64,000 nt of DNA from DASXUX01 sp036504595. Its GTDB lineage: Bacteria; Planctomycetota; SZUA-567; H5-PLA8. Made by a program: the position numbers and the translations under genes. The notes under the pieces are model-generated. The model saw only the letters and a list, made by a program, of their open reading frames with translations. It did not search any database and was not told the origin of the DNA. Position 1 is the first letter of the stretch; each line of letters opens with the position of its first letter. Shown here piece after piece: positions 8,445 to 16,377 of this stretch. The stretch is from assembly GCA_036504595.1 (NCBI GenBank), contig DASXUX010000097.1:124001-188000 (forward strand), given 5' to 3'.

Positions 8445-9521
8445 TTATCCCATGATTCCTTCTTCAACAAAGCTGAAGTATCGCGCATCGCCCACCACGA
8501 CATGGTCGAGCAACCGAATGCCGACGATGGTGGCCACCGCCGCCAGGCGCTTGGTCAGAGCCTTGTCCGCGGGACTCGGCGCCGGATCGCCGGACGGATG
8601 GTTGTGCACCAGCGCCACGGCCGCCGCTCGCAAGGCGATTGCGTTCGCAAAAACCTCCCGCGGATGCACCAGCGTCTCGGTCAGGCTGCCTTCGCTGACC
8701 TGTTCCTGAGCCAGCATGCAGTTCTTCTGATCGAGTGCCACGACGATAAACACTTCTTTCTTCAGATCGCGCAACTGAAGATGGAACTCTTCATAAAAGT
8801 CTTTTCCATGCGCGAACGCCCGCCCTTTCTGCGCGCGTTCTCCCGCCCATGCGCGGCACAGTTCCCCTAATGCCTGCAAGCGCGCGATGGCCAGAGCATC
8901 CAGGCCCATCTCGCGCAGAGCATCGGGCTTGGCAAGAAACAGTCCGCGCAGGCCCTGGCAGGCTTTCAGCAGCGCCTCCGCCCGAGCGATGTCTACCGCA
9001 TTGCTTCTTTCACCCGTCAGGACAAACGCCAGCATGTCCGCGACGCGCAGATCGCCGCTGCCGCGCGTGGCCAGCAGCAGGTCCTGCGCAAGGCTTTGAC
9101 CGAAGACCCGCGCGTCCTTGCCGCCCGACGCCAGATAGCGGCATTCGGCCTGCAACCCGCATTGCTCGCAGTGCGGCTGCGGCGCGCAGATGCCGTCCTC
9201 CATCACGCCGTATTCGCCTTCGGAGAACAAATCCAGCCACGCGCCCACAACGCCCGGCGCATCTCCGGTTGCGCGAGAAATCCGCAGCAGCAGTTCGTGG
9301 TACTCCTTCCGCATTGCCGCCGCATCCGCGCTGGTGTTCATGCAGCCGCACCGCACCAGAAAACGCGCCGTTCCGGGTTTGAGCGGCAAGTCCCCATATT
9401 CTGAGCTCTGCGTATACCGCCAGCGCTTCAGCAGGGGCGTTAACGCGCTATTGGCCCGCGCGCGCGTGGAGCGCTGTAAGGCATGAAAAAAGTGTTTCAA
9501 GTCGCCGCGTTTTTCGCTCAT
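8445..9521 (-). CDS. radC: RadC-family JAB/MPN protein with an N-terminal cysteine-motif extension
   Basis: The C-terminal ~130 residues form a RadC JAB/MPN domain with the metal-binding motif HNHPSGDPAPSPADKALT followed by GIRLLDHVVVGD. Upstream of it is the helical N-domain of RadC (DMLAFVLTGE...). A further ~150 N-terminal residues are unusual: they contain C-x5-C-x2-C-x5-C (ICAPQPHCEQCGLQAEC), close to the iron-sulfur loop of endonuclease III-type glycosylases, preceded by an alpha-helical segment. Start ATG 9521 overlaps the hpt stop (ATGA), so the two genes are likely coupled. RadC's biochemical role is not settled in general; here the extension suggests nucleic-acid binding. Confidence 0.85.
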   Translation of the reverse strand: MSEKRGDLKHFFHALQRSTRARANSALTPLLKRWRYTQSSEYGDLPLKPGTARFLVRCGCMNTSADAAAMRKEYHELLLRISRATGDAPGVVGAWLDLFSEGEYGVMEDGICAPQPHCEQCGLQAECRYLASGGKDARVFGQSLAQDLLLATRGSGDLRVADMLAFVLTGERSNAVDIARAEALLKACQGLRGLFLAKPDALREMGLDALAIARLQALGELCRAWAGERAQKGRAFAHGKDFYEEFHLQLRDLKKEVFIVVALDQKNCMLAQEQVSEGSLTETLVHPREVFANAIALRAAAVALVHNHPSGDPAPSPADKALTKRLAAVATIVGIRLLDHVVVGDARYFSFVEEGIMG

Positions 9522-10231
9522 AACAAGCCGTTCTCGTCGTAAGCGCTCGGTGCCGCGCTCCGGTTCTGTTTCTCCGCGTCCCCGCGTCTCCGCGTCCCCG
9601 CGTCGCTCTTTCGCCCCGTCACCCCGTCCCCCCGTCTCCCCGTCCGTTCGGGTGGCAATGCCCAGACATCCTCCAGATGCCGGTAACTGCCGCGCAAATC
9701 CAGGCCGTACCCGAAAACGAACTCCGGCCCGATGTCGAAGCCCGCAAAATCCGCCTTCGGCCGTCCGTCGCGCGGCTGGCCTTTCCGCCGCAGCAGAACG
9801 CACACGCGAACGCGTTTCGCCCCGCGCCGCCGCAGATGTTCGAGCAGAAACTTCATCGTCAGTCCACTGTCGAGAATATCGTCAATCAGCAGCACCGTCC
9901 GCCCGCGCAGGTCCACATTCGCATCGAGATCCTGCGTCAGAACGACCTTTCCGCTGGAAGCGCTGTCGTTGCCGTACGACTGGCAGCGCACGAATGCCAC
10001 CTCAATGTCGTAGCCAGGCGTGATTCGGCGCAGCAAATCGGCGGCAAAAATAAATGCGCCTTGAAGGACAACAATCGCCACCGGCCGTTCGCGCTGCCGA
10101 ATGCGCCGTGGAATTGCCGTCGCCAGTTCATCCAGCCGGCGCCGGATCGCCCGCGCTGAAATCAGCGGCTCGCGCCCGTTCAGAAATCCCTGCTGCGCCT
10201 GCCGCACGCTTGTTTTCCCCGTTTCCTTCAT
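9518..10231 (-). CDS. hpt: Hypoxanthine phosphoribosyltransferase
   Basis: The protein has the PRPP-binding motif VLLIDDILDSGLTM and the typical C-terminal EFVFGYGLDLRGSYRHLEDVW of hypoxanthine/guanine phosphoribosyltransferases, which salvage purine bases to IMP/GMP in the cytoplasm. ATG 10231 is preferred over an in-frame GTG at 10240 that lies in repeat sequence. After WALPPE the reading frame runs into repeat DNA (9569-9651), giving a basic RGD-rich tail of about 40 residues absent from ordinary Hpt. The stop overlaps the radC-like start. Confidence 0.92.
   Translation of the reverse strand: MKETGKTSVRQAQQGFLNGREPLISARAIRRRLDELATAIPRRIRQRERPVAIVVLQGAFIFAADLLRRITPGYDIEVAFVRCQSYGNDSASSGKVVLTQDLDANVDLRGRTVLLIDDILDSGLTMKFLLEHLRRRGAKRVRVCVLLRRKGQPRDGRPKADFAGFDIGPEFVFGYGLDLRGSYRHLEDVWALPPERTGRRGDGVTGRKSDAGTRRRGDAEKQNRSAAPSAYDENGLL
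9569..9651. repeat. Tandem CGTCTCCGCGTCCC / CCCCGTC repeat in the hpt 3' end
   Basis: Two related phrases follow each other: CCGCGTCTCCGCGTCCC units, then CCCCGTC units. They are read in the hpt frame as TGRRGDG...GTRRRGDAE. The second phrase is the one found at 6841 and 46981. Confidence 0.8.
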
Positions 10232-10291
10232 TCCTACCACTCACCACTCCACCACTCACCACTCACCAAGCACCACTCACCAAGCACCACC
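10232..10291. repeat. Tandem CCACTCACCA repeat
   Basis: About five imperfect copies of CACTCACCA fill the gap between moxR and hpt, leaving no clear ribosome site of normal form for hpt. The complementary phrase appears at 34513-34602 and 62822-62847. Confidence 0.8.
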
Positions 10292-11278
10292 TCACGCCTC
10301 CGCCACCGCTTTGAGTACCTCGTCCAGGATTACATCGCTCTGCACGCCCGCCGCTTCGCCTTCAAAGTTCAGAATTAGTCGGTGCCGCAGAGCCGCCTGA
10401 GCCACGCGGCGCACGTCCTCGATCGCGACATGATAGCGTCCTTGCGCGAGCGCCATCACTTTTGCGGCCAGGATCATCGACTGCGCCCCGCGCGGCGACG
10501 CACCATATTTCACGTATGAACGCACCGCCGCCGGCGCGCTGGCCTCCGCCGGATGCGTTGCCAGCACCACGCGCGCAGCATACCGGAGCACCGACGGAGC
10601 CGCGGGCACATTCAGCGCCAGTGTCCGCGCCGCCAGAATCTGTTCCGCGTTCATCACGCGCGAAAGCTTGAGTTGTGTGCCCGCCGTCGTGCGCTCGAGA
10701 ATCCGCATCAGCGCATCCAGACCGCTGGAACGGATTAGCAACTTGAACATGAACCGGTCAAGCTGCGCCTCGGGCAGAGGGTACGTGCCTTCGAGCTCGA
10801 TTGGGTTTTGCGTCGCGAGCACAAAGAACGGCTGGCGCAGCGCATAGGTCGTGTTCCCCGCCGTCACCGCCGCTTCCTGCATCGCCTGCAGCAGAGCCGA
10901 CTGTGTCTTCGGCGTCGCGCGATTGACTTCATCCGTCAGAACGATGTTGCCGAAGATCGGCCCCTGCTGAAACTCAAAGCGCCGCTTGCCATGTTCGTCT
11001 TCGCTGAGAATCGTTGTGCCCAGAATGTCCGCCGGCATCAAATCCGGCGTGCACTGAATGCGCGAAAACTTCAGATCGAGAATATCGGCCAGCGTCTTGA
11101 CGAGTTGCGTTTTTCCGAGGCCCGGCAGCCCTTCAAGCAGCACGTGTCCGCCCGCCAGCGCCGCGACGAGCACCCCCTCAACAATCTCCTCCTGCCCTAC
11201 GATCACTTGCGCCACACCCGCACGCAGCTTCTCGAAATCCTGCTGGAACTGCTTCACCTGGGATTCGATATCGGACAT
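10292..11278 (-). CDS. moxR: MoxR-family AAA+ ATPase
   Basis: The protein has Walker A GLPGLGKT (residues 50-57), Walker B in NIVLTDEVNR (~112-120), sensor I LATQNPIE and the PLPEAQLDRFMF segment characteristic of MoxR ATPases. These are chaperone-like ATPases that usually act with VWA proteins. ATG 11278 has GAGGGG six bases upstream, so it is preferred to the ATG at 11302. A second MoxR gene at 34620 lies with DUF58/VWA partners; this copy has no such neighbours. Confidence 0.92.
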   Translation of the reverse strand: MSDIESQVKQFQQDFEKLRAGVAQVIVGQEEIVEGVLVAALAGGHVLLEGLPGLGKTQLVKTLADILDLKFSRIQCTPDLMPADILGTTILSEDEHGKRRFEFQQGPIFGNIVLTDEVNRATPKTQSALLQAMQEAAVTAGNTTYALRQPFFVLATQNPIELEGTYPLPEAQLDRFMFKLLIRSSGLDALMRILERTTAGTQLKLSRVMNAEQILAARTLALNVPAAPSVLRYAARVVLATHPAEASAPAAVRSYVKYGASPRGAQSMILAAKVMALAQGRYHVAIEDVRRVAQAALRHRLILNFEGEAAGVQSDVILDEVLKAVAEA

Positions 11279-11300
11279 GATTTCCCCTCGCGGCTCATTC

Positions 11301-11388
11301 AACGCAGAGACGCAGAGGGCGCGAAGGACGCAGAGACTTCTTCTTCCAATTCCTCTCCTCTGCGTCCTCTGCGCCCTCCGCGGTGAGA
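11301..11388. repeat. Hairpin repeat, phrase CGCAGAGG / CCTCTGCG
   Basis: The left arm (11301-11337) holds CGCAGAGACGCAGAGGGCG-type units. The right arm (11355-11388) holds CCTCTGCGTCCTCTGCG. The arms are complementary over much of their length. Right-arm-like fragments recur at 8412-8441 and left-arm-like fragments at 54809-54833. A short run of ACTCTAG units (11394-11409) follows and supplies the pdxJ stop codon. Confidence 0.8.
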
Positions 11389-11403
11389 TTCTGACTCTAG
11401 ACT

Positions 11404-12114
11404 CTAGACTAACGCCTTCATTTCCCTTACCGCCTGCCGCAGCCCGGTAAACACCGCTCGCGCAACAATCGCATGTCCGATGTTCAATTCGTTCATTCCA
11501 GGGATGCGTGCGATGGGCTGAACATTCCGGTAGTTCAACCCGTGGCCGGCGTTCACGCGGATGCCCAACGATTGCGCCAGCACTGCGCCCTGCTGAATCT
11601 GCTGCAGCACGCGCGCAACATCTTCTTCTTCGCGAGCGTTGGCGTAGGTGCCGGTGTGAATCTCGATGAACGGCGCGCCGGTCTTCGCCGCCGCCTCAAT
11701 CTGCTTCTCTTCCGGATCGATGAACAGGCTGACGCAGATGCCCGCGCCCACGAGCCGCTTCGTGGTCTCTTTCACTTTGGCGAGATTGCCGGCCACATCC
11801 AATCCGCCTTCCGTCGTCACTTCCACGCGCCGCTCCGGCACCAGGCAGCTGCACGCCGGCCGGTGCTTCAGCGCGAATTTCACCACGTTGGAGGCGACGG
11901 CCAGTTCCATGTTGACTCGCGTCTGCACCGTCTTCAGCAGCACTTCGATATCGCGCTCCTGAATGTGCCGGCGGTCCTCGCGCAAGTGAACGGTGATCTG
12001 GTCCGCGCCGCCCAGTTCCGCTTCCGCCGCCGCCCACACCGGGTCAGGTTCATACGTCTTCCGCGCCTGCCTCAGCGTTGCAATGTGATCGATGTTGACG
12101 CCCAACTTGGCCAT
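11404..12114 (-). CDS. pdxJ: Pyridoxine 5'-phosphate synthase
   Basis: The protein begins MAKLGVNIDHIATLRQAR, the near-invariant PdxJ start, and contains ADQITVHLREDRRHIQ, NMELA and VNAGHGLNYRNV, which form the active site of this TIM barrel. PdxJ condenses 1-deoxyxylulose 5-phosphate with 3-amino-1-hydroxyacetone 1-phosphate in vitamin B6 synthesis. The start at 12114 is preferred (GGAGAG about six bases upstream) over ATG 12120. The stop codon lies inside a short ACTCTAG repeat. Confidence 0.96.
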   Translation of the reverse strand: MAKLGVNIDHIATLRQARKTYEPDPVWAAAEAELGGADQITVHLREDRRHIQERDIEVLLKTVQTRVNMELAVASNVVKFALKHRPACSCLVPERRVEVTTEGGLDVAGNLAKVKETTKRLVGAGICVSLFIDPEEKQIEAAAKTGAPFIEIHTGTYANAREEEDVARVLQQIQQGAVLAQSLGIRVNAGHGLNYRNVQPIARIPGMNELNIGHAIVARAVFTGLRQAVREMKALV

Positions 12115-12160
12115 ATTCATCTCTCCAGAACTACGCGACCGCAGGGAAGACGCAGCGGAG

Positions 12161-12260
12161 GTATGGGGTATGGGGTATGGGATCGGGTATAGGGCTGGTC
12201 TGCGACGTGTCTCAGCCTTCACCATACCCCATACCCGATACCCCATACCCTATACCCCAG
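12161..12260. repeat. Hairpin repeat, phrase GGTATGGG
   Basis: The left arm (12161-12193) repeats GGTATGGG. The right arm (12222-12258) repeats CCCATACC/CCCGATACC. The ~28-base loop is unique. It lies between cdaR and pdxJ; a second copy of the same family is on the other side of cdaR at 13362-13449. Confidence 0.88.
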
Positions 12261-12288
12261 TTCTGCTGCTCCCTCGCATTCCCCGAAT

Positions 12289-13296
12289 CTACTTGCCCAA
12301 TTGCCCGCACAGCGCTCCACGCACAGTAACCGTCGGCAGCGGCCCGCCATTCGCGCCGTGCACTTCCACACGTGGCGGTGGAGCGGCCTTGACCTGAACC
12401 GCCAGCGGCCCTAGTACCGTTACCGCATCCTTCGGCGCGCCCCAGGCGCGCGGCCATTCCACAAAAAGCAGGATGCTCGACGCGAATTCCGCCGCCGCAA
12501 AGTCCTGCTCCTCGGCCTGCACCTCGACTTCGACGGACTTCGGCTCGACGCTCAACGATCCGCCCGAAATCGCGATCGGCCGCACGTCGAGCGTCATCTT
12601 GCGCGCAACGCGCTCCGGGTGCACGCGCACGGTCACTTTCGCCGTCGTGGCGCAGCGGAAGGCAATCTGTTTTCCGCTCACGTCTGAGTACGGCACGATG
12701 CCCACTTCGCGGACGATATCCTGATCGGCATCGGCCAGGTCCACGTCTTCGGTCCAGACGTATTCGATCTTATCCAAATCGTCCACCGGGCCTTCAATGC
12801 TGACCTGGTCGGGATCCGCCGTCGCTGGTTCGGCGACGTACTTTGCTTTCACGCGGCCCGAAGTCTTCACTCGAACGCGTTTCAACTGTTTGGCGCTGGT
12901 GACCAGGTACACCGCCGCGCCTTTTTCGTCCTTCGGTGTGACGTTCAGCACTTCAAAGCCCTGCACCACCAGGTCCGCCGGCTTGATCGTGACGGCGTTG
13001 CGGCCCGGTTGCGGACTGGTCACCGATTGCTTCCGAAACAGAATATTCTCGCTGATCAGCAACCCCAGCCGCCGCCGAGGCCCGCGCAGCCTTACGACAA
13101 ACTTCGGCAGCGGCTGATCGGCTGCGAGTTCCCAGTTCGCCGGCACCTGCACGTCAGCCGGCCGCATACTAACCGTGAAGTCCCCCAGATCCGTGAGTTC
13201 GCCATCGATGTAGAACCACATCAGCACCGCAAGCAGCAGGCAGGTTAGCTTGAGCCACACGTCCCCAAGCACGAGGACCGAAAAGAAACGCAGCAC
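12289..13296 (-). CDS. cdaR: YbbR-domain protein, CdaR-like regulator of diadenylate cyclase
   Basis: One N-terminal membrane segment (LKLTCLLLAVLMWFYIDG) is followed by repeated beta-rich YbbR-type units, the CdaR layout. It is directly downstream of cdaA, and CdaR binds and modulates CdaA at the membrane. The start is uncertain: GTG 13296 gives a compact protein with AGGAAGAGG upstream; TTG codons at 13305 or 13332 are possible. The frame stays open into the 13362 repeat, whose phrase would encode a PYPIPHTPYP leader that is unlikely to be real. Confidence 0.85.
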   Translation of the reverse strand: MLRFFSVLVLGDVWLKLTCLLLAVLMWFYIDGELTDLGDFTVSMRPADVQVPANWELAADQPLPKFVVRLRGPRRRLGLLISENILFRKQSVTSPQPGRNAVTIKPADLVVQGFEVLNVTPKDEKGAAVYLVTSAKQLKRVRVKTSGRVKAKYVAEPATADPDQVSIEGPVDDLDKIEYVWTEDVDLADADQDIVREVGIVPYSDVSGKQIAFRCATTAKVTVRVHPERVARKMTLDVRPIAISGGSLSVEPKSVEVEVQAEEQDFAAAEFASSILLFVEWPRAWGAPKDAVTVLGPLAVQVKAAPPPRVEVHGANGGPLPTVTVRGALCGQLGK

Positions 13297-13361
13297 TGAA
13301 CTCAAACGCCTCTTCCTTTCGACGACCTTCAACCCTTTGTAGCCGCCAATGCGAGCCGAAA

Positions 13362-13449
13362 TCGGGTATGGGGTATGGGGTATCGGGTATGGTGTCGGAC
13401 TCTCCTCCAAGCCATTCCCGATACCCTATACCCGATACCCCATACCCGG
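13362..13449. repeat. Hairpin repeat, phrase GGTATGGG (second copy)
   Basis: The left arm (13362-13391) repeats GGGTATGG. The right arm (13416-13447) repeats the complementary CCCGATACC units. It fills most of the short gap between cdaA and cdaR, two genes normally co-transcribed. Confidence 0.88.
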
Positions 13450-13456
13450 CCTTTCC

Positions 13457-14287
13457 CTACCCCGCAACCTCCGCCGGCGTGCTGGTGCCTTCGACCGACT
13501 CCAGGCACAATTCCGTCAGCTTTGCGCGCAGTTCCTCGGGCGTCAGGCCGTGAACGAACTTGCCCTCGAACGCCAGCGAGATGCGGCCCGTCTCTTCACT
13601 CACGGCCACCGCCACCGCATCGCTCTCCTCGGTAATCCCAAGCGCCGCGCGATGCCGCGTCCCCAACGACTTCGAAAGCTCGGGATTCTCGGAGAGCGGA
13701 AACAGGCACCCCGCGCCCGCGATGCGGTTGCCGATAACAATCGTGCCGGCGTCGTGCAGGATTGTGCCCTCGCCGGTCTTCCCCTTAAAGAAAATCGTTT
13801 CAAGCAACTCGCGCGTAATCTCCGCGTTCAGCACTGTCCCGCGTTCGGCAAAATCACCGAGTGGAACGCGCCGCTGGATCGCGATCAACGCGCCCACCGA
13901 TCTGTGGCTCATGCTGGCGCAAGCCTCGACGATTTCATCGATGGCCGGCGAATCGGCGCGCACAAATTTGCTGACCCACGGATTCAGCCCCAGCCGCAGC
14001 AGCCCGCGCCGCAGTTCCGGCTGAAAGATGATCACCCCCGCGATGATCGACAGCGCCGCCAACTTTTCGAAGACCCAGACAATGTGCTCAAGTTGGAAGG
14101 CCTTCGCCGCGATGAAGACGACACCGATCGACAGGCCGATCAGCACCAGCATTCCGCGCAACACGCCTGCGCCACGGGAGCCGCGCAGGAACGCGAGCAC
14201 GACGTAAAGCACCGCCGCGAGTAAAACGATCTCGAGGATCGCGCGCCCGCTGACGATGGGTTGTATCCGCCTGAGTGCTTCGTCCAT
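13457..14287 (-). CDS. cdaA: Membrane diadenylate cyclase (CdaA-type) with altered DGA motif
   Basis: Three N-terminal hydrophobic segments (residues ~17-85) precede a DisA_N/DAC domain. The domain shows GEGTILHDAG (residues ~173-181), FPLS, LGTRHRAALG (R211-H212-R213) and VAVAVSEETGRIS. CdaA makes the second messenger c-di-AMP from two ATP. The usual catalytic DGA triplet is here D179-A180-G181, a swap of the last two residues; the RHR motif is intact. The cdaR partner follows and folP precedes it. Confidence 0.93.
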   Translation of the reverse strand: MDEALRRIQPIVSGRAILEIVLLAAVLYVVLAFLRGSRGAGVLRGMLVLIGLSIGVVFIAAKAFQLEHIVWVFEKLAALSIIAGVIIFQPELRRGLLRLGLNPWVSKFVRADSPAIDEIVEACASMSHRSVGALIAIQRRVPLGDFAERGTVLNAEITRELLETIFFKGKTGEGTILHDAGTIVIGNRIAGAGCLFPLSENPELSKSLGTRHRAALGITEESDAVAVAVSEETGRISLAFEGKFVHGLTPEELRAKLTELCLESVEGTSTPAEVAG

Positions 14288-14376
14288 TTTTCTAAAACCA
14301 CGTCTCTCCGCCGAGCCGGATTATAGCGCAAGCCGCGCCGCGGAGTCGCGTCCATTTTGTGGTCGAGAGGAGCCCC

Positions 14377-14413
14377 GGGCGCCCTCGCCCGGAAGCGGCG
14401 GGCGAGGGCGCCC
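14377..14413. repeat. GC-rich perfect inverted repeat
   Basis: GGGCGCCCTCGCCCG (14377-14391) pairs perfectly with 14399-14413 across a seven-base GAAGCGG loop, and flanking GAGGAGC/GCTCCTC extends the stem. It sits just past the folP stop and before cdaA on the minus strand. It could stop or attenuate transcription, or be a REP-like mobile hairpin; there is no T-run. Confidence 0.85.
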
Positions 14414-14421
14414 AGCGCTCC

Positions 14422-15237
14422 TCAGAAACTCACTGCGTTCCAAACCGTCCTGGCCTTTGCGTGCTCCGCCACATCGTGGACGCGCAGGATGGCCGCGCCG
14501 TGGTGAGCGGCCAGCATTCCGGCGACGACGGATGCCAGCACGCGCCGCTCGGCCGCCGGTTCATCGGTGAGCGTGCCCAGAAAACGTTTCCTCGAAAGAC
14601 CTACGACAAGCGGGCGTCCAAGCGCGGCAAGCTCCTGCGGATTTCGGAGCAGTGCCAGGTTGTGCTCGATCGTTTTGCCGAAGCCGATCCCGGGGTCCAG
14701 CCAGATGCGCTCAGCGGAAATGCCGGCTTCCACGCAGGCACTCAGGCACTTTTCAAAGAACGTTCGCACATCGGCCACAACGTTTTCGTAATGCGGAGCC
14801 TCCTGCATCGTTCGAGGCGTGCCCTGCATGTGCATCAGAACGATCTGGCACTTGGAGCGCGCCAGAACCGTGCGCATGTTCCGGTCGCGCCTCAACGCCG
14901 AAATGTCGTTGATGATATCCGCGCCCTCAGCAAGGCAGGCCGCGGCGACCTTTGCCGATTGTGTATCGATGCTGACGGGCAGCTTGCTCTTTCTGCGAAA
15001 AGTCCTGAGCACCGGCAGTAGACGCTGGAGTTGCTCCGCTGCGGGCACGCTGCGGCTTCCGGGACGCGTGGATTCAGCGCCCATGTCGAGGATGTCCGCG
15101 CCCTGGCTTTCCATTTCCAGCGCGTGATCAATCGCCGCCTGTCGATCTTGAAATCGTCCACCATCCGAGAAGCTGTCCGGGGTAATATTGAGAATCCCCA
15201 TCAATTTCGGGAATGGTGGCGTTAATTCCATCGCCAT
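14422..15237 (-). CDS. folP: Dihydropteroate synthase
   Basis: The protein has LMGILNITPDSFSDGG, ILDMGAESTRPGS, NDISALRRD, WLDPGIGFGKTIEHN and VGLSRKRFLG, the defining loops of dihydropteroate synthase (pABA plus pterin pyrophosphate, folate pathway, sulfonamide target). ATG 15237 or 15231 is likelier than 15279 by comparison with family length. It is upstream of cdaA on the same strand, an arrangement seen in many bacteria. Confidence 0.95.
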   Translation of the reverse strand: MAMELTPPFPKLMGILNITPDSFSDGGRFQDRQAAIDHALEMESQGADILDMGAESTRPGSRSVPAAEQLQRLLPVLRTFRRKSKLPVSIDTQSAKVAAACLAEGADIINDISALRRDRNMRTVLARSKCQIVLMHMQGTPRTMQEAPHYENVVADVRTFFEKCLSACVEAGISAERIWLDPGIGFGKTIEHNLALLRNPQELAALGRPLVVGLSRKRFLGTLTDEPAAERRVLASVVAGMLAAHHGAAILRVHDVAEHAKARTVWNAVSF

Positions 15238-15426
15238 GCTGACAGTGTAGCCGATTTCGCAAACGGTGCGCTGTCCCAATCTGGATCACTTTCGGGTAAC
15301 ACGTACGAGAATTACGCGCACTTCGTGTCTTCAGGTCTCTGATTTCTGCTGCCAGAGACTGCGCGCTTGGCGGATGACTTGCTTAAGCATGGCGGAGATT
15401 CGTAGTCGGCAGCGTTGGAGGATGTG

Positions 15427-16377
15427 ATGCAGATTCTGGTGACAGGCGGAGCAGGCTTTATCGGCGGCCACTTGGTGGAGGAACTGGTCCGCTTGGGTCA
15501 TGCAGTTCGCGTGATCGATAACCTGAGCACGGGAAACCTCCGGAATCTGGAAACCGTGCGCGAAAAAATCGAGTTCATCGAAGCTGATCTGGCGGATCCG
15601 CAGACCGCGATGGATGTCGTGCATGGAGTCGATGCCATCGCGCACGAAGCGGCCATTCCATCGGTCCCGCGCTCAGTCAACAACCCGCTGGAGTCCCACG
15701 CTGCCTGCGCAACAGCCACTGTCAATCTGCTCGACGCTGCGCGCCGGCATCACGTGCGCCGGGTTGTCTTCGCCGCGTCGTCCAGCGCCTACGGCGACGA
15801 TCCTGAACTGCCCAAACACGAACTGATGCTTCCCAAACCTTGCAGCCCGTATGCGGCGGCGAAACTGGCCAGCGAGCATTACTTGAAAGTTTTCAGCGCG
15901 TGCTATGGCTTGGATGCCCTTTCGTTGCGCTACTTCAACGTCTTCGGTCCACGCCAGGATCCGTCCAGTCCGTACTCCGGCGTGATCGCGCGCTTCATGA
16001 CTCAAATGCTACAGGGCCAGCGCCCGACGATCCTGGGCGACGGTTTTCAAACGCGCGATTTCGTCTACGTCGCGGATGTTGTGCAGGCCAATGTGCTGGC
16101 GCTCACCGCCTCCGCGCGGTTCGACGGCGGCTGCGTGAACATCGGCACAGGCCGGCGCACTTCGCTGAACGAACTGGTCGCCGACCTCAACGGTATTCTC
16201 AACACGGAGCTAACGCCCATCTACGCCGCGCCGCGCGCGGGCGACGTGCCGCACTCGGTGGCATCGATCGACCTCGCCCAAAAGCTATTGGGTTATCAGC
16301 CGCGGATGTCCTTTGCCGAAGGCCTGAAACGGACAGTGCAATACGCTCAAGGGAGTAGTTCCACGGGACACGTATGA
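15427..16377 (+). CDS. NAD-dependent sugar-nucleotide epimerase (GalE/WbpP-like)
   Basis: The extended SDR enzyme has GGAGFIGGHL, catalytic YAAAK (in the SPYAAAKLASEHY segment) and SLRYFNVFGPRQ. It most resembles UDP-glucose/UDP-N-acetylglucosamine 4-epimerases, which feed surface-polysaccharide synthesis. ATG 15427 has GGAGGA five bases upstream; the TTG at 15415 is upstream of that site. Its stop overlaps the next glycosyltransferase start by four bases. Confidence 0.9.
   Translation: MQILVTGGAGFIGGHLVEELVRLGHAVRVIDNLSTGNLRNLETVREKIEFIEADLADPQTAMDVVHGVDAIAHEAAIPSVPRSVNNPLESHAACATATVNLLDAARRHHVRRVVFAASSSAYGDDPELPKHELMLPKPCSPYAAAKLASEHYLKVFSACYGLDALSLRYFNVFGPRQDPSSPYSGVIARFMTQMLQGQRPTILGDGFQTRDFVYVADVVQANVLALTASARFDGGCVNIGTGRRTSLNELVADLNGILNTELTPIYAAPRAGDVPHSVASIDLAQKLLGYQPRMSFAEGLKRTVQYAQGSSSTGHV

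Noticed and set aside
13297..13410. Extended N-terminus of CdaR with a PYPIPHTPYP sequence
   Set aside because: It is encoded by the intergenic phrase repeat, and a start closer to the membrane segment fits the family.
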